64,000 nucleotides of DNA from the NCBI RefSeq assembly GCF_008831285.2, contig NC_045139.1:29737206-29801205 (forward strand). Reading direction: 5' to 3'. Shown here piece by piece: positions 34,092 through 46,360 of the stretch (positions within the stretch are counted from its first letter, which is position 1; each line of letters begins with the position of its first letter). The notes beneath the pieces were generated by a model. It searched no databases. It saw only the letters and a list, made by a program, of their open reading frames with translations, and was not told where the DNA came from. Made by a program: the position numbers and the translations under genes. This stretch comes from Nymphaea colorata. Taxonomy: Eukaryota > Streptophyta > Magnoliopsida > Nymphaeales > Nymphaeaceae.

Positions 34092-34160
34092 ATCTAAGAG
34101 AGAGAGAGAAGGCAGTGTGCATGGGGAGGAGCGATGGCCCTAGGTTGGTCTTAAATAAGG
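34092..34160 (-). promoter_or_regulatory. Probable core promoter and leader of the PRE gene
   Basis: Read on the minus strand, TTATTTAAG lies at about 34159-34151. It is a TATA-like motif about 150 bases ahead of the ATG. A CT-rich leader stretch follows (34112-34093). The match to a strict TATA box is imperfect. Confidence 0.4.
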
Positions 34161-37100
34161 TTGTGGAAAGAGAATCGTTTTCTAGAGATACGCCATGCTG
34201 TCCTCTCTTTCTGTGCCCCCAAGTTGGTTAATACTTTACAAGACGATGACCATGGAGACTGTCAGACTCAACACATAAAATAAAAAGAAGACAAGGGAAG
34301 GAGGAGGTGTGACCACCACCGCAACCCTGAGCTCTAGACACTCTCCACACACCAGCACGAGGGCGGTCAAACCCTCAAAGGGCACGCCCCAGCCCGGTCC
34401 CGGCGCCCAACCTCTCACCAACAGACCACCTCCGCCGTAGGCCCATCCCCTCCGCACCCACCCTGAAATGGCGTGCTTCTAACCTTTGCGACTAAACCTG
34501 GTTCTCCCATCATTATCGTCCCTTTCATATAAAAATCCAGATCTCACATTCATTCGAGCATGATTTAGCCTCTAGCAGATGTCGTCTTATGGTTTGCCAA
34601 GTAAAAAAAACGGTGGCATGGTGTTCAGAATCGTACCTGCATGATGTCGCCCCGATCCAAACTTAACTTTCAGGTTCGAGTTCAATCCCGGATCCAAAAT
34701 TCTAAGCCCGAGTTAATTTCATTAATTTCGATTAGATACAAGAATAAACAGACATACCCGACTTGGATTTGGTTAGTAGTTAGAGTCGAGAAATTAGATT
34801 GAAGGATTCAGACTCCCCAAGAAGAGATATATCCGATCTATTGACATCTCTATTCCCTAGGGATCCCCATGAGGGGTTCAGTGTCATTGGCCACCCCAGT
34901 GCCATGCTTATGCTTATGTTGTCTTGCTGCCCCCTCGTGACATGTCTCTCTTGTGGGCCTCTCCTTTTGTTTGTTCTTCACTTGACCTGTTGGCTCCCTA
35001 GAAGTTGAGTTAGCGTCATGTCACCCCTTGGCTGTCCCTTTTTCAATGTCACACTTGCCATTGCCAACGGATCTCTGCCTTTATGAGACAAAGCCATCCA
35101 TGCCCATTGCTCTTAATATCCGTATCGGAGGCGAATCGTTTTTAGAAAACGATCCGAGGAATTAAAAAGTTAAAATGTATTTCTCTGTTTTCAAAAATCA
35201 GAGCTCTCACTAATGGAGCACTGGTACAATAAAACCCCTTAATGTACAATAAACCCCTTAGCTCTCAATGAGTCATGGTCTACTGTAGTGGGTTCGCCGT
35301 TTTGCCAGTCACTAGTCTGATCAGCTATGCTAAATCCTTTAAAGTCCGCCATCATACCGGTTAGAAGCTACTTTTTTTACAAGTGTTTTGTTAAGTAAAT
35401 AGTAGTATGGGCTACATAGACAAAATTGAGTCGGGTTAAAAACCGATCCGGTTCAGTACGGGCCGATGCGGGTAGCTAGTGCTCTTTTTCTACTGGGTTT
35501 CACTGTTGTGGAAGAGGGCAGTAAGTTTGTAAGCATGCCATTCCCCCTTGTTCCCTATTGGCTTGCCACATTATTGAGCCTAGGCCATGGGTCCCATGCT
35601 CATTAAATATTGGGACATCCGAATTTATGAAGCCCAAATGATTAAAATGACAGTTCTCTTTTGCTTGGTAGCTGAGATATACATGAATTTATAGAGAAAT
35701 AATAAAATAATGTTGCTTATACTTTTTCGATATTCATATTTATTTTTTTTTTGCCTATGTAAGAGAATGCGTACATGGAAAATCTTTAATTAAATATCAG
35801 CTTTTTGTGTCTGCATTTTCTGGCTCAGGGAAAAAAGGCTGCCTGTGAACCATGATGTTTGAACGTTCAATCTCACTTTTGGTCTTCTGTAGCTCAAAAT
35901 TGACATTCACCAAGTGTACAATAGATTTGTAAGTATTTAAACCTAAAAACCAAAAAGTTTCAATTGAAGTTTTTAAATTTCTTACATCATGAAAGTCCTG
36001 TCTAGGTAAAAAGAGAATTTCGATCCGCAAGTCTCTCTCTCTCTCTCTCTTTTTTTTTTATCATGAGAAATACATTCACATGGTTAGTGCCCATTTTTAC
36101 CTCATGAAATATGGGTACTATCAAATCTGAAATCTAATGTGCACCTACATTAATTAGATCAAGAACTCAAAACAAACTTATCAATTTGAAAATATAATTA
36201 CCGACCAACTTTTAAGAAAGTTACAAACAGTTAACGTAGATGGTCTAGAAAAAGACAAAGATAAAAGTGTATAAACTAATATTATGATGAAAATGTCCAT
36301 CTTTTTTCTTTCCTTAATTGTCTATCATGTTGGATCATACAGTCCTGATTAGATGGCTGGAAGATTTAAACAAAAACCAAAGTCATCATTCAATTTTTCT
36401 TCTTCTTTCTCTTTCTCTTTCTATTTTATATATATATATATATATAAAGTCATAGTCCAATTTGATCCATTGCGTATTTTTCATCTAATAGCTAGAATGG
36501 GATCTTAATAGCTGTTTTTTTTGTATTTTCAACCGTACCCACGTGATATAGGACCAAAATACAAATACAAGTTTCTTATGTATGACCAGTTCCATATTTA
36601 TTTTATTTGATACGCAAGGTAGAGTGAGACAGACGACAATAGTTTATACCAATAAAGAAGCATCCCGAGAATTGAACTCCTTAGCTTTCTTTAACTACAA
36701 AAGTCTTCAAGTGCAATCCCTTAGCTAGGTGGGCAGACCTCTTATTCTCCTACACCTAGCTTTTTTTTTTGGGTATCTATAGACGTTAAGTTCAAGTAAC
36801 GACTTGCTGAGTCGGTATATTGGACCTTATGAAACCTATGGTCCTAGGGGGCCCAATGAAGCATTAATTGCCAAGCACAAAGCAACATGAAATTAGGTAT
36901 TATCCTAATCAAATTAATTCTAAAGCGCTTATCAAGATCTTGGTGTTATTCAATATATAAATTGCCGTTAACTTGAAGAACCTGACGCGGATCAGGCACG
37001 TCGTACTTGGATCTATTGTTTTTTTTTTTTTGGGCTGAAGAATGTGACAACTATTTCATGAACAAGTGAATCTAGAGCAAAAATCAGCTGTCCGTCGCAT

Positions 37101-38570
37101 TATCGTCCAAAAACTTAGCCAATTTTTAAAAGGGAACAGATTGAGGGAGAGACTAATGATCTTTTGTCTTTTTACTGGTAAGAATCAAGTGAGAGAGACA
37201 CAAGAATTGGAGATGCATGTATACATGGATCTCGGGATCATCCTTTTCCGTTTTTGGTGGATATGTAACTCCATGATTTCCTTTCTTTAACAAACCATTC
37301 AATTATGGCAGTGGAGCAAAGTCTCCGGCCACCGGAAAAAATGTTCTCTAATTTTCTTTACTGTTCTTCTTTTCTTGAATATTAACACCTTCAGGCAGAA
37401 GTTTTCGTGGAGATCTTCAAGTGGGGAGGTAAATAGCTCAATACCAAGTTGATCAAAATGACAAAAATGCCCTCAAAAAAAGGAATCCCCCTCACAAGGA
37501 CAAGATGGAAAAGCAAAAGCTCGTCTCCCCATTTTGTCCTGTCTGGACAATGTGCTGAGTCTCCTGGGATTAAATAAACGTATGTGGTGTGTTCGGCCCC
37601 GAACATGCACCACATATTATATCAAAGTGTATACTGATCAGAATGGTAAAAAGGAGAGGTCTTTATATAAGGATTAAAAAAAATAGTGAAAAAGTAAAAA
37701 AGAAACATTTTATTTTGAAAAAATCTCAAAAATACCCCAACTTTCCCTTCTTTTATTTGGTGCATATCTGTTATGTATGCCACCGTGGTGCACACAACTC
37801 ACTCACTCTATATAATACTGACATTTGTCGCTAAACTAAAAAAAAAAGAGAGTTTATAGCCAATCAATTTGCAAAGCTGCATAGCTTCCAAACATGTCCC
37901 TCCATGAACACAGGAACTAAAATTGGAAGAAAGTTTTCTTATCTCAAGGATTGAACGCTAGATTTCTTTCATTTTTGGCGCCAGTTGGCGCATTAGTCCA
38001 CCTACCTCGCTCAAGTATGAGAGTCCTCCTGTTGGCTGGTAGCAGACAATTATCTTCTTCTCCTCATCCTCATTCTTCTCATCCTCCTCCTCCTCCTTCT
38101 TAGGCCAGAGAGTTTATTGGGTGGCGGGTTTCGCCATGATTGAGATCTTGCAAAGGTATTTTGTAAAAGCATCAAAAGGAATGGCTGGACAGGTTGGTCA
38201 ACCATTGCACAGTGAAGCCACCATTCAAAAAAGCATCACATGAGCTTAGACCCCAAGGTGATGAGGCAAGTCTGTACATGTATCACGAGGCCACCCGCCA
38301 CCAATAAAAAATGCAGCACACATGCCATGGCCAATCATGCCTCCTTCTCTTTCCATGGACCCTAATCTCTTTGGAACCCAAGAAAGATTGAATGATTTTT
38401 ACCCTGCTGCTTTATTATGGACCGTTAATTTTTTCTTTAATAATCTTTTTGGGGGGAGGGCAAGGGGATCTTCCCCACACTTGCTTCTGCCATTAACGAA
38501 TTAATTAGTCCCATCATCACTGTCTTTTATTGTAAGTGTCCTCTTAATTCATAGTTTTTCATCTCCCCAA
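34161..38570. other. Intergenic DNA, with a C-rich patch at 34310-34470
   Basis: The patch at 34310-34470 is strongly C-rich (CGCCCCAGCCCGGTCCCGGCG, with CCACCTCCGCC) in an AT-rich setting and has no recognised identity. The rest is AT-rich, with an AT run at 36427-36446, T-runs at 36050 and 37020, and a 16-base inverted repeat TGTTCGGCCCCGAACA at about 37589. No gene is recognised; frames near 37391-37834 lack domains. Confidence 0.5.
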
Positions 38571-38730
38571 GTGGGTGGAGTCCTTGAAGATCAGAGCGTT
38601 TGTACTCGAAATTAGCAAAAAATTCACCGACGGGAAGCGTGCGGTGAAGGTCTGCACGCGTTTCCTGCGGATGAGTTCGAGAGGCTTTTCTGGAAGAAGA
38701 AGATTAATGGCTAATCAAAAGCTGGGCTGC
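38571..38730 (+). pseudogene. Possible frameshifted retroelement ORF1-like fragment
   Basis: The frame at 38571-38644 reads WVESLKIRAFVLEISKKF then TDGKR. Shifting one frame further gives GEGLHAFPADEFERL then FWKKKI up to 38717. The pattern (aromatic/acidic start, FVLEISKKF, then a short acidic helix with an aromatic residue) reminds me of the N-terminal part of plant LINE ORF1/DUF4283-type gag proteins, but I cannot verify that. The base composition is more GC-rich than its surroundings, which supports former coding use. Neither frame continues into recognisable polymerase motifs. An intergenic chance match cannot be excluded. Confidence 0.25.
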
Positions 38731-41700
38731 CTCGGGAGGGCCAGGTTGTTACAGCTTTAGTTTGCACACTCAAATCTCTTCTCTTTCTTTAGTTTTTTGA
38801 TGAACGAGCTGGAAATAACCAGTTATTTAATAACACAAGCACACCTGGTGTCTTTGATCTTTTTGTCTACTTTCAAGATCATGGTCTTTGCGCGCGCGCA
38901 CACACCCATACACACAAACACACATAGATAAAGAGAGATTCTTTGCCAGGTTCTGATCAATTTGATTCAAAACGTATAATGCGTGTTTAATGTTCTTGAA
39001 AAAGTTCATACGTGTATTCTGTAAACCATCACTCTAATTGGTTGAATGATTCTTAATTCACATACAGATTTCTTATATTCACTCAATTTGCATAAAGAAA
39101 GAAAGGGAGGGAGAGTATAATAATATCTCAGACCACTCGCGCCAAGATTAATCAAAGGTATATCGTTTAAAATGTGTGCCAAGTAATGATTTAAGCGTAG
39201 TCTCACCATGTTAGTGTGTTTGTAACTACTACTTTTTGTAAACCATGCATTAATTTATGTTGATTTGCTGCGAAATCTTGATTTCTTTGTACAAAGTCCC
39301 ATAAGAGCTGTTAATAATTTATGGTTCAAGACACACAGTCAGATCTAAAAGATGATTGACTTGTTTCATGTTTCTTGTCAAATTGCTCTTAAGGTTACAC
39401 CTATAGAGTTAGACTACACCAAAAAAGTTGTTTGGCATGCATTTTTAAGTGGTTTGATTTTGACCTTGACTACTTAATGTTGGTACAACTCAAACAATTA
39501 GATCTATTTCTCCCCATGTAAACTTTGATGACCAGCATTCTCAAAGTTGGTAGTATATATATATATACATAGTTCATAGAAAAATTCATGAGTAAACATT
39601 CGGCTCTCAAAGATCCTACTCAATGAAAAATTCATGACTAAACTAGTTCAATAATTTGTTCGGTGAGTAAGAAGAGTATTTCATCCTACCATCCAACAAG
39701 AAGACCGAATCTCCCACCCTTCTCTTCATTCCCTAAGATCATCAGACTTACTTTAGGTATTTCGAGGTGATGTCTCTGTTATGCTTCAACTTATATATTG
39801 GTATCTCCCATTTTGCAGCAGAAGAAATTAACACCCTGTGAGTTTGAAACTAAATGTATCTGCATATCTAAACTAGTCCATTAATTAGGCATGCAATTTT
39901 AAAGTTTTAATACCACATTTCAGGCCTATTTTATTGCGGAGGAGGTACTCTTCATTCACCAAGATAGCTTTTTCATATTACCTTATTTTTATTACCTTTG
40001 ACCTTTAGCAGAAGGCTTGATGCCCCAAATGCACCTACTTAGTTAGGTATGCATGCGGAATCCCTTGTTTGCCGACAAGTTTAAACTTTTCCAGGCCAAG
40101 TTTATTTCCATACACTTATTAAAATCTTTTTCTCTTTTAAGTAAATACTAAGTGATCAGAGAATCGCAAGGGGCGGTGAAGTAAATGAATGAAGCTTTCG
40201 TCCTGTCACTCTGCACTCTTAAGTTTTCCAAGTTGTTTACTTTGCAAGGCATAATGGGTTGGCATTCTTATTTAATTTAAACGGTGAATTGAGATTTTCC
40301 TCATCTGAATCAAAAGAAGACACTTAAGTTGTAACTGTAATTGCTTGGTTCCCATTTCACTCCTCCCTGAGAAAATGTTATTCTTTTAATATAAAATAAA
40401 ATTTTTAATAAGTGCAGCTGAGAGTCAATTGGGTGCATTCATGTGGAGGAAGATCTATAGATGCAATGGCTCATCAACCGAGATGGGATTTGTAAAATCT
40501 ATTCTTCTAAACATGATAAGAAAAGTTAAAAAACTGGGGAAAGCTTTGGAAAAAAACAAAAGAAAGGAATAATAAAATGAAGGGGAGGATCTGATGGCTT
40601 GGTCGGTGGTACGGAGGGCATCCGGTCCATTCATTTCCCGCCACTTGATCGGAGGGGCTGAGCAGGCGCTGATGCTTGTGTGACTTTCCCTAGAATTGTA
40701 AATGTCTGTTTCCTTCCTGTATCGGAATTTAAAAAGAATATATATGTTGCATGAACTGACATCGTATCGGTTAGAATAAGATAATAAAAACATTATTAAC
40801 TATTATTATTTTATTAATATATGGACCGATATGTGACCAAACGAAACGATCAGACTGCAGATGGGTCTTTTATATTGTCTGATATCTTAAGGGAATCGTT
40901 TGGACCTCCACATAACTTTATTTATTTACTGTTGATTCGATGCGTACAGACCGATACACACTCATAACCAATGAGACGATGAATTTTCATGCAGTGCATG
41001 CACATGTGCGTTATGCATATGTGTGGGATGGGGTGGGCCACTGCCCACACCATCCCCTCAAAAAATTTTACTGGGGATGAGTTGAACCCAAGTCGGTTAA
41101 GTGACTCAAATATCTCTGTCACAAAAGTATAGCTGTTTGGTTATTGAAGGACAGAGTGATTAGTGCTGCGGATGAGTTGGATCTGATTTAAAAATTTTTG
41201 TTTTTCTTGTATTGTACTGGATCCGATTTAAATCCGAAGTCCGTTATTAATGTGAATTATGAATTAGGCATTCCTAAACCTGACACAAGGCACCAAAATC
41301 ATATTCAAATTTTGAAAGAACCGGACCCAAAGGGTGCGGATTTTTTTAATACCTCAATTGGTGACCGGTCAGAAATTATTTTTTGACATCTTTAGATATA
41401 AAAATACATTTTATTGTTAGCAACATAAAAAAGTATGTCGAAATAATGTGGGTTGTGTCATAACATGTCATATCATGTCAGAGCCCCTTGTGACATAGAT
41501 TCGGCCATAGTTATCAGGAAACTAGATTTTCTTATAAAAAATTAAAAAGCAAGTTCGCTTTTGTTTTTTGTTTTTTGAAGTTTTTACTTTCTGCTTCCTT
41601 GCTTGAGGCTTCCACATTGCTTCCTTCAATCCCATCAGCTACGCTGTCACAAAGTTTTTCAAATACTTGCTTCCCTTTTGCTTGACGTATAGTGTAGTTG

Positions 41701-42549
41701 CTCGTATCTTTGCTTTGTTGGTAGTTTTTCGTTTAAATATTTTGGCAGCAACTTGTACATAAATCTAATAATTTTCAAATACTTTGCTTCCTTTTGCTTG
41801 AATTATACTATATCTATGGTTTCTTTCTCGATCGTGGCTTTGCTTGCCAGTAATTTCGGTTTGAATATGCCCACCACAGCTCGTAGGCAAATTATAAAAT
41901 CGGTCGCAGCAGGGATTCATGGAAACCAAGCGACTTATTCAGTTTTTTAATGGCAAGAAACCTTAAGAACCAGGCCAGTTGATGAGCATATTCTTTAGAG
42001 GGCGTTTTTATAATTACCAGAAATGAAGTTTGTGTGTGCATTGAACGGGAGAAGTTACCTGCTCTGCAACTGTAAATACTTATTTTTCTGAAGAAAGGAA
42101 AGTCACTCTTAGAAGGTTCGGACTATTCTTCCTTAGCTTTTTGATTATATGTACTCTAACCACTATGCGGGTTTTGTGAATAATGATTTGCATTTCACAC
42201 TAGAAAGCCGAATGATACGAACGTAACAATAAATTAAGTAAAAAAAAAAAATCATTTGTTACTGCTATTTTATGAATATATCAGCTGATGGGGGTCCATA
42301 TCGGCCAACATAGGCCCTATCTCAGCTCTCTTATCGTTTCGCTTTGTCCCCAATTCCTTGCTTATCTGCGGAACATGCAATGTGTTAACAATAATAATGC
42401 ACTGTGCCTAGAGTAACAACTCGATCAAGCAAAGAGAACAAGGTTAGAACTTGACCATATGATCGCTGTAACCTTTGATTTGATCGCTTTCTGATGTCCA
42501 CCAACAAGTTGGGTTAACGAAGTTAGGCAGAAGGGATCAACTCATATTA
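38731..42549. other. Intergenic DNA, no gene seen
   Basis: AT-rich sequence with a CA-type patch at 38894-38925 (mixed CACACA and CGCGCG), a TA run at 39554-39566 and ATCCGATTT words near 41219-41240 like those at 17147-17490. Small frames here lack domains. Confidence 0.5.
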
Positions 42550-42660
42550 CAGTGGCGGAGACAAATTTTGGCTGATGTCCACAGTTGCCCACACCAGTCA
42601 CAAAATTTATCTTTATTTGCATACAGTGCCTATAAATATTTGTTTATTTATATATATTAG
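42550..42660. mobile_element. CAGTGGCGGAG MITE copy, right end unclear
   Basis: The left end CAGTGGCGGAGACAAATTTT fits the family. The following GTCCACAGTTGCCCACACCAGTCACAAAAT segment shares GTTGCCCACACCAGTC with the copy at 62290-62305. The right end was not identified, and later sequence is AT-rich without family words. Confidence 0.45.
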
Positions 42661-43864
42661 TTCCACTTAAGAAATGAAAATTCCTGAAATAGTTAGTCTT
42701 TCACTGTCATAGAATGAACGGTGAAAAACAAGTTGATGGATATCTCGAATACAAATATTATGAAATACATCCTTCGCTGCAAGGTGGTAGTTGGGTCAAG
42801 ATTTGAATAAAGGTCTGTAACTATGCAAAACAAAATATTATGCTCTTATTGTCTACATGGTTCAATTTGATTCTTACTTTTAATTTCATCCATGTAGGAA
42901 TACAAAGGGGCCAGATTTGGTGTGGAGCAACAAACAATATTTTGTGTCAACTTCATGAGATCTATATCTTTATCAGATTGGAGCAGGATTCGGATTAAAG
43001 AAAGTCATACCAAATTCAGATCTGCTTGAGATGCTCTAGAAACTTAACATATAATGGTGTTGGATGAAACAATTGATTCGGTTGAGATCGGAAAAGAAGA
43101 ATGCACAAGGAATGAGAGTTGAATTATCAGTGGGGCACTATATTTTATTCTGAATTAACTAATGGCATTTTGATTTAGTTGGATATTATTATTTATACGT
43201 GCATAGGTTTGTGCCTGTGCCTTTACATGATTTTCTGTATGTGTTTGTGTGCAATGACTGTGGTCCACTCAATTATTGATTAAATTGTTGAAGAGTTTTC
43301 AAAAAGCCAGTCAATTTTTTTTTTGTGAAAATAAAAAAAGCAGCCATGTCACAAAGCAACTTGAATTTTTTGGCACCACCATCAATCAAAAGTATATTCG
43401 ATCTTAAGTGATTTTAAACTCAATATAAGTTAATCAGTGAAATCCTTAAAATGCTTTCAACTTTTGTTCTTTTCGTCGACTGTTGGGGTGTTGGGTTCAC
43501 ATGTTCCTCGTCTTCTTCATCTCTTCATCTTCTAGTTCTCTGCTTCTTGCTCCGTTGCCTTCCTCATTGCAAAAGCAGAGTAAAAATCGGTTTCTTATTT
43601 TCCTTCCCATGAAAAACTTGACTTTATGTTCTCGATTTTATTATACCAGGTGCTTTGTGAAAATGTTAGCAACCTCAAATGTGTTTTTCATCGGTGCCAA
43701 AACTTTCAGTGTGCTTTTGAAGTTTCACTAAATGGTATTAGTAAGCATGGCATAATCACTCTATTTTGCAGACAGGAGAGCAGGTAATGGATACTCTGTA
43801 GCACCCATCTATAAATTTCCCCTTTTTTGTAATTAAAAAAACTAGAATTTGTGTTATGTCTACT

Positions 43865-43867
<3 letters not shown>
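42661..43867. other. Intergenic DNA, no gene seen
   Basis: AT-rich sequence. The 82-codon frame at 43483-43731 is Ser/Leu/Phe-rich at its start and lacks a recognisable domain. Confidence 0.45.

Positions 43868-43902
<35 letters not shown>
43868..43902. repeat. (AG)n microsatellite
   Basis: An uninterrupted AG dinucleotide run of about 35 bases. Confidence 0.95.
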
Positions 43903-43904
<2 letters not shown>

Positions 43905-46307
43905 AGCCCTAACAATCTTGAAGTTAAAAAGGAGCTCGGGCTGATGGACCTACACTTGCTTTAGTTGACAAGAAAGACAGGTGTTACATCTCTAGTTGGT
44001 GCTTTTAACATATTCCTTTTTTTTATTTTTATGCATCGAAGAATGCATAAGTGCAAATGTTTACTTATTCACATCTGTCCACAAAAAGGTATCCAGATAC
44101 ACAAGAGCAACAAACACGAAGGACAAAGTATATGATGATATTGGATAAACTTATCGAGTAGAGTTGCAACTGAGCAAGATCTGGTATAAGCGACTTCCGT
44201 TGTTTTGCTGCATTAGATTTCATTTTATTCAACCGCAAATGTATTTAATTGACATGACACACATTCTCTTACATACACACACAAATCCCATCTTAGGACC
44301 GGTCGTGACTGGATTTTACTTTTTGTTGGTTTTCTAAAAAAAACTAGTGCTGAAAAAATATTGTTTGAAACATGAAAATTGAATTTTAAAATAAAAAAAA
44401 TTAGGAGTGTTGGTTCTAAAATCTTATAAAATTTATTTACATGTTCTAAAAACATAATTTCTGTTACGGACTCATAATATTTTGGATGTAAAAAAGATAC
44501 TTATATAAAACGTATCATGAAAAATAACGAAAAATGTCAGAAAATGAAGAAAAGCAGACCTCACACACCAAAATGGAACATTGACACACACACACTCTCT
44601 CTCTCTCTTTCTCCCTCCCTCTAAAACACACACGTACGCACACACATACACCCACAGAGTTGGTGTCAGTGAAGCATCTGCAATTTTTATCTTTAGTTAT
44701 CACTAACGAGTCAGCAGCATGATGACTGCATGGAGTACGAGCGGGAGTAAAGCATGGATTCCCACAAGCATGGGGGCTTGAGAAAAAGATGGCTCACACG
44801 AGACTGGCCTCGTGTTTCGTGTGTGTTTTTTTTCCCTTTTTTTTTTTTCTCTGTTAGGTGCGTTTTGGACCACCTGGCTTTGCACTGAATCATGGCGGAA
44901 GATGGGATCATGCTCACATACTCGATGAAGGGACGATGGCGAGACGACGAAAAGGACAAGTCCCGCACATGTGACCACGTATCTGAATCGCAAGAGCACA
45001 TGGCCATGGCTGCTACCTGCATGGCCTTCCTCATTCATTTTCGTGCTTCTTTCTATTCCGTACTCCTTTCTCTTCCCCATGCATCACAGATCTCGTTAAT
45101 GACCCGACATAATGTATCATTCAATTAAAAATCAAACGGTTAAGACAGATTGTTGCACGTACGTAACTTTTACATTTAACAAGTAAGAACGTTTAAAGCA
45201 CAACACCTGAAAACGGGAATTGAAAAAAAGATCGACAATTCAAAACGCACCAAAATTTAGGGGGTTCAAAAATCAGATTTATTTCAAAGCAAGATCTAGA
45301 GAGTAATTTGGGACATATAATACACAAACAATTTTTAATAACAAAAAAAGTAGATCATGTAATTTTAACGTGATTGCGGCTATCTTAATATCTTGAAATA
45401 TATGGCGTACGAGGTGTCAATTTTCTAAGCTTTGAAAACTCGTGTTTTGGTGCTACCAAATAAATTGACGTAGAATGTATATATATATATATATATGATA
45501 ACTTGACTATGCAGACATGATTGGTGATTATTCTATCCATCCTTTCCACAAAACCAACAGCATTTAAGTTGCATGATTTGGATATATGATAAGCATTTAT
45601 AAAGATTTGGACATCAACAGCATAAAAATTTTAAAAATATCGAAGCTCATAAAGTCATACTTTTTCAAATACAACATTGTTCAACTATCCTTAAATAAAT
45701 TTCCCCATAGTGTTAGATGGGTGAAAATCTTTTGCAAATGTCAGAAACTTCCATTTTCGTGTAGCTTCATATGACCTTTTGTTGAATTCATATTTTTGTT
45801 CAGTTCCAAACTTGAATTTAGATACAAAACTTGATATACCATCAGAATGAGCGCTGAACCTTTAATTTGGTTGACTTGCAAGCCCGCTCATTTACGTCCA
45901 ACAGACAAAAGTGCTGGGTATGGCTAAGAACAACTCATTTCTCATGTATATGCATGCCACGCAGAGATCGTGCGCCCACACACCCATACCACATTCTATA
46001 CCAAATAACTGTAGCTTTTTACATTTTTTGATGGATGAAGACAACTGATGGTACAGATGTGAATGGCTTCGTTAAAACTTTTTTGGAATTGCTAGACTAT
46101 GTTTTCCAGTGGCCCATTCGGTTTGTAACTCTTTTACCTGGTAAATTTACTATGTACAAGGCATCTTCAATGTCAAACTGCTAAATATATTCACCCCAGA
46201 AGTTGGAAAACGAAAACAGGAAGACCTTATCATAGAAACTAGTAAATGTTGGTATATGCTGTCTGAGAATCTTCTTCACTCAAAATCAGATTTGGGCAGT
46301 CCGGCAT

Positions 46308-46311
<4 letters not shown>
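43903..46311. other. Intergenic DNA with a GC-richer patch at 44880-45080
   Basis: The patch contains a 78-codon ATG frame (44892-45128) opposite two overlapping minus-strand frames, and none has a recognisable domain. CA/CT-rich patches lie near 44583-44650, and a TA run lies at 45477-45496. No gene or RNA was recognised. Confidence 0.45.

Positions 46312-46358
<47 letters not shown>
46312..46358. repeat. (GA)n microsatellite
   Basis: An uninterrupted GA dinucleotide run of about 47 bases. Confidence 0.95.

Positions 46359-46360
<2 letters not shown>

Noticed and set aside
37589-37604. Short perfect inverted repeat TGTTCGG-CC-CCGAACA as an operator or terminator
   Set aside because: A single 7-base arm pair in a plant intergenic region is not significant, and no adjacent gene uses it.
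44892-45128. 78-codon frame with a good start context (ATCATGGCGG)
   Set aside because: There is no domain, two overlapping frames lie on the opposite strand, and no promoter or splice pattern supports it.
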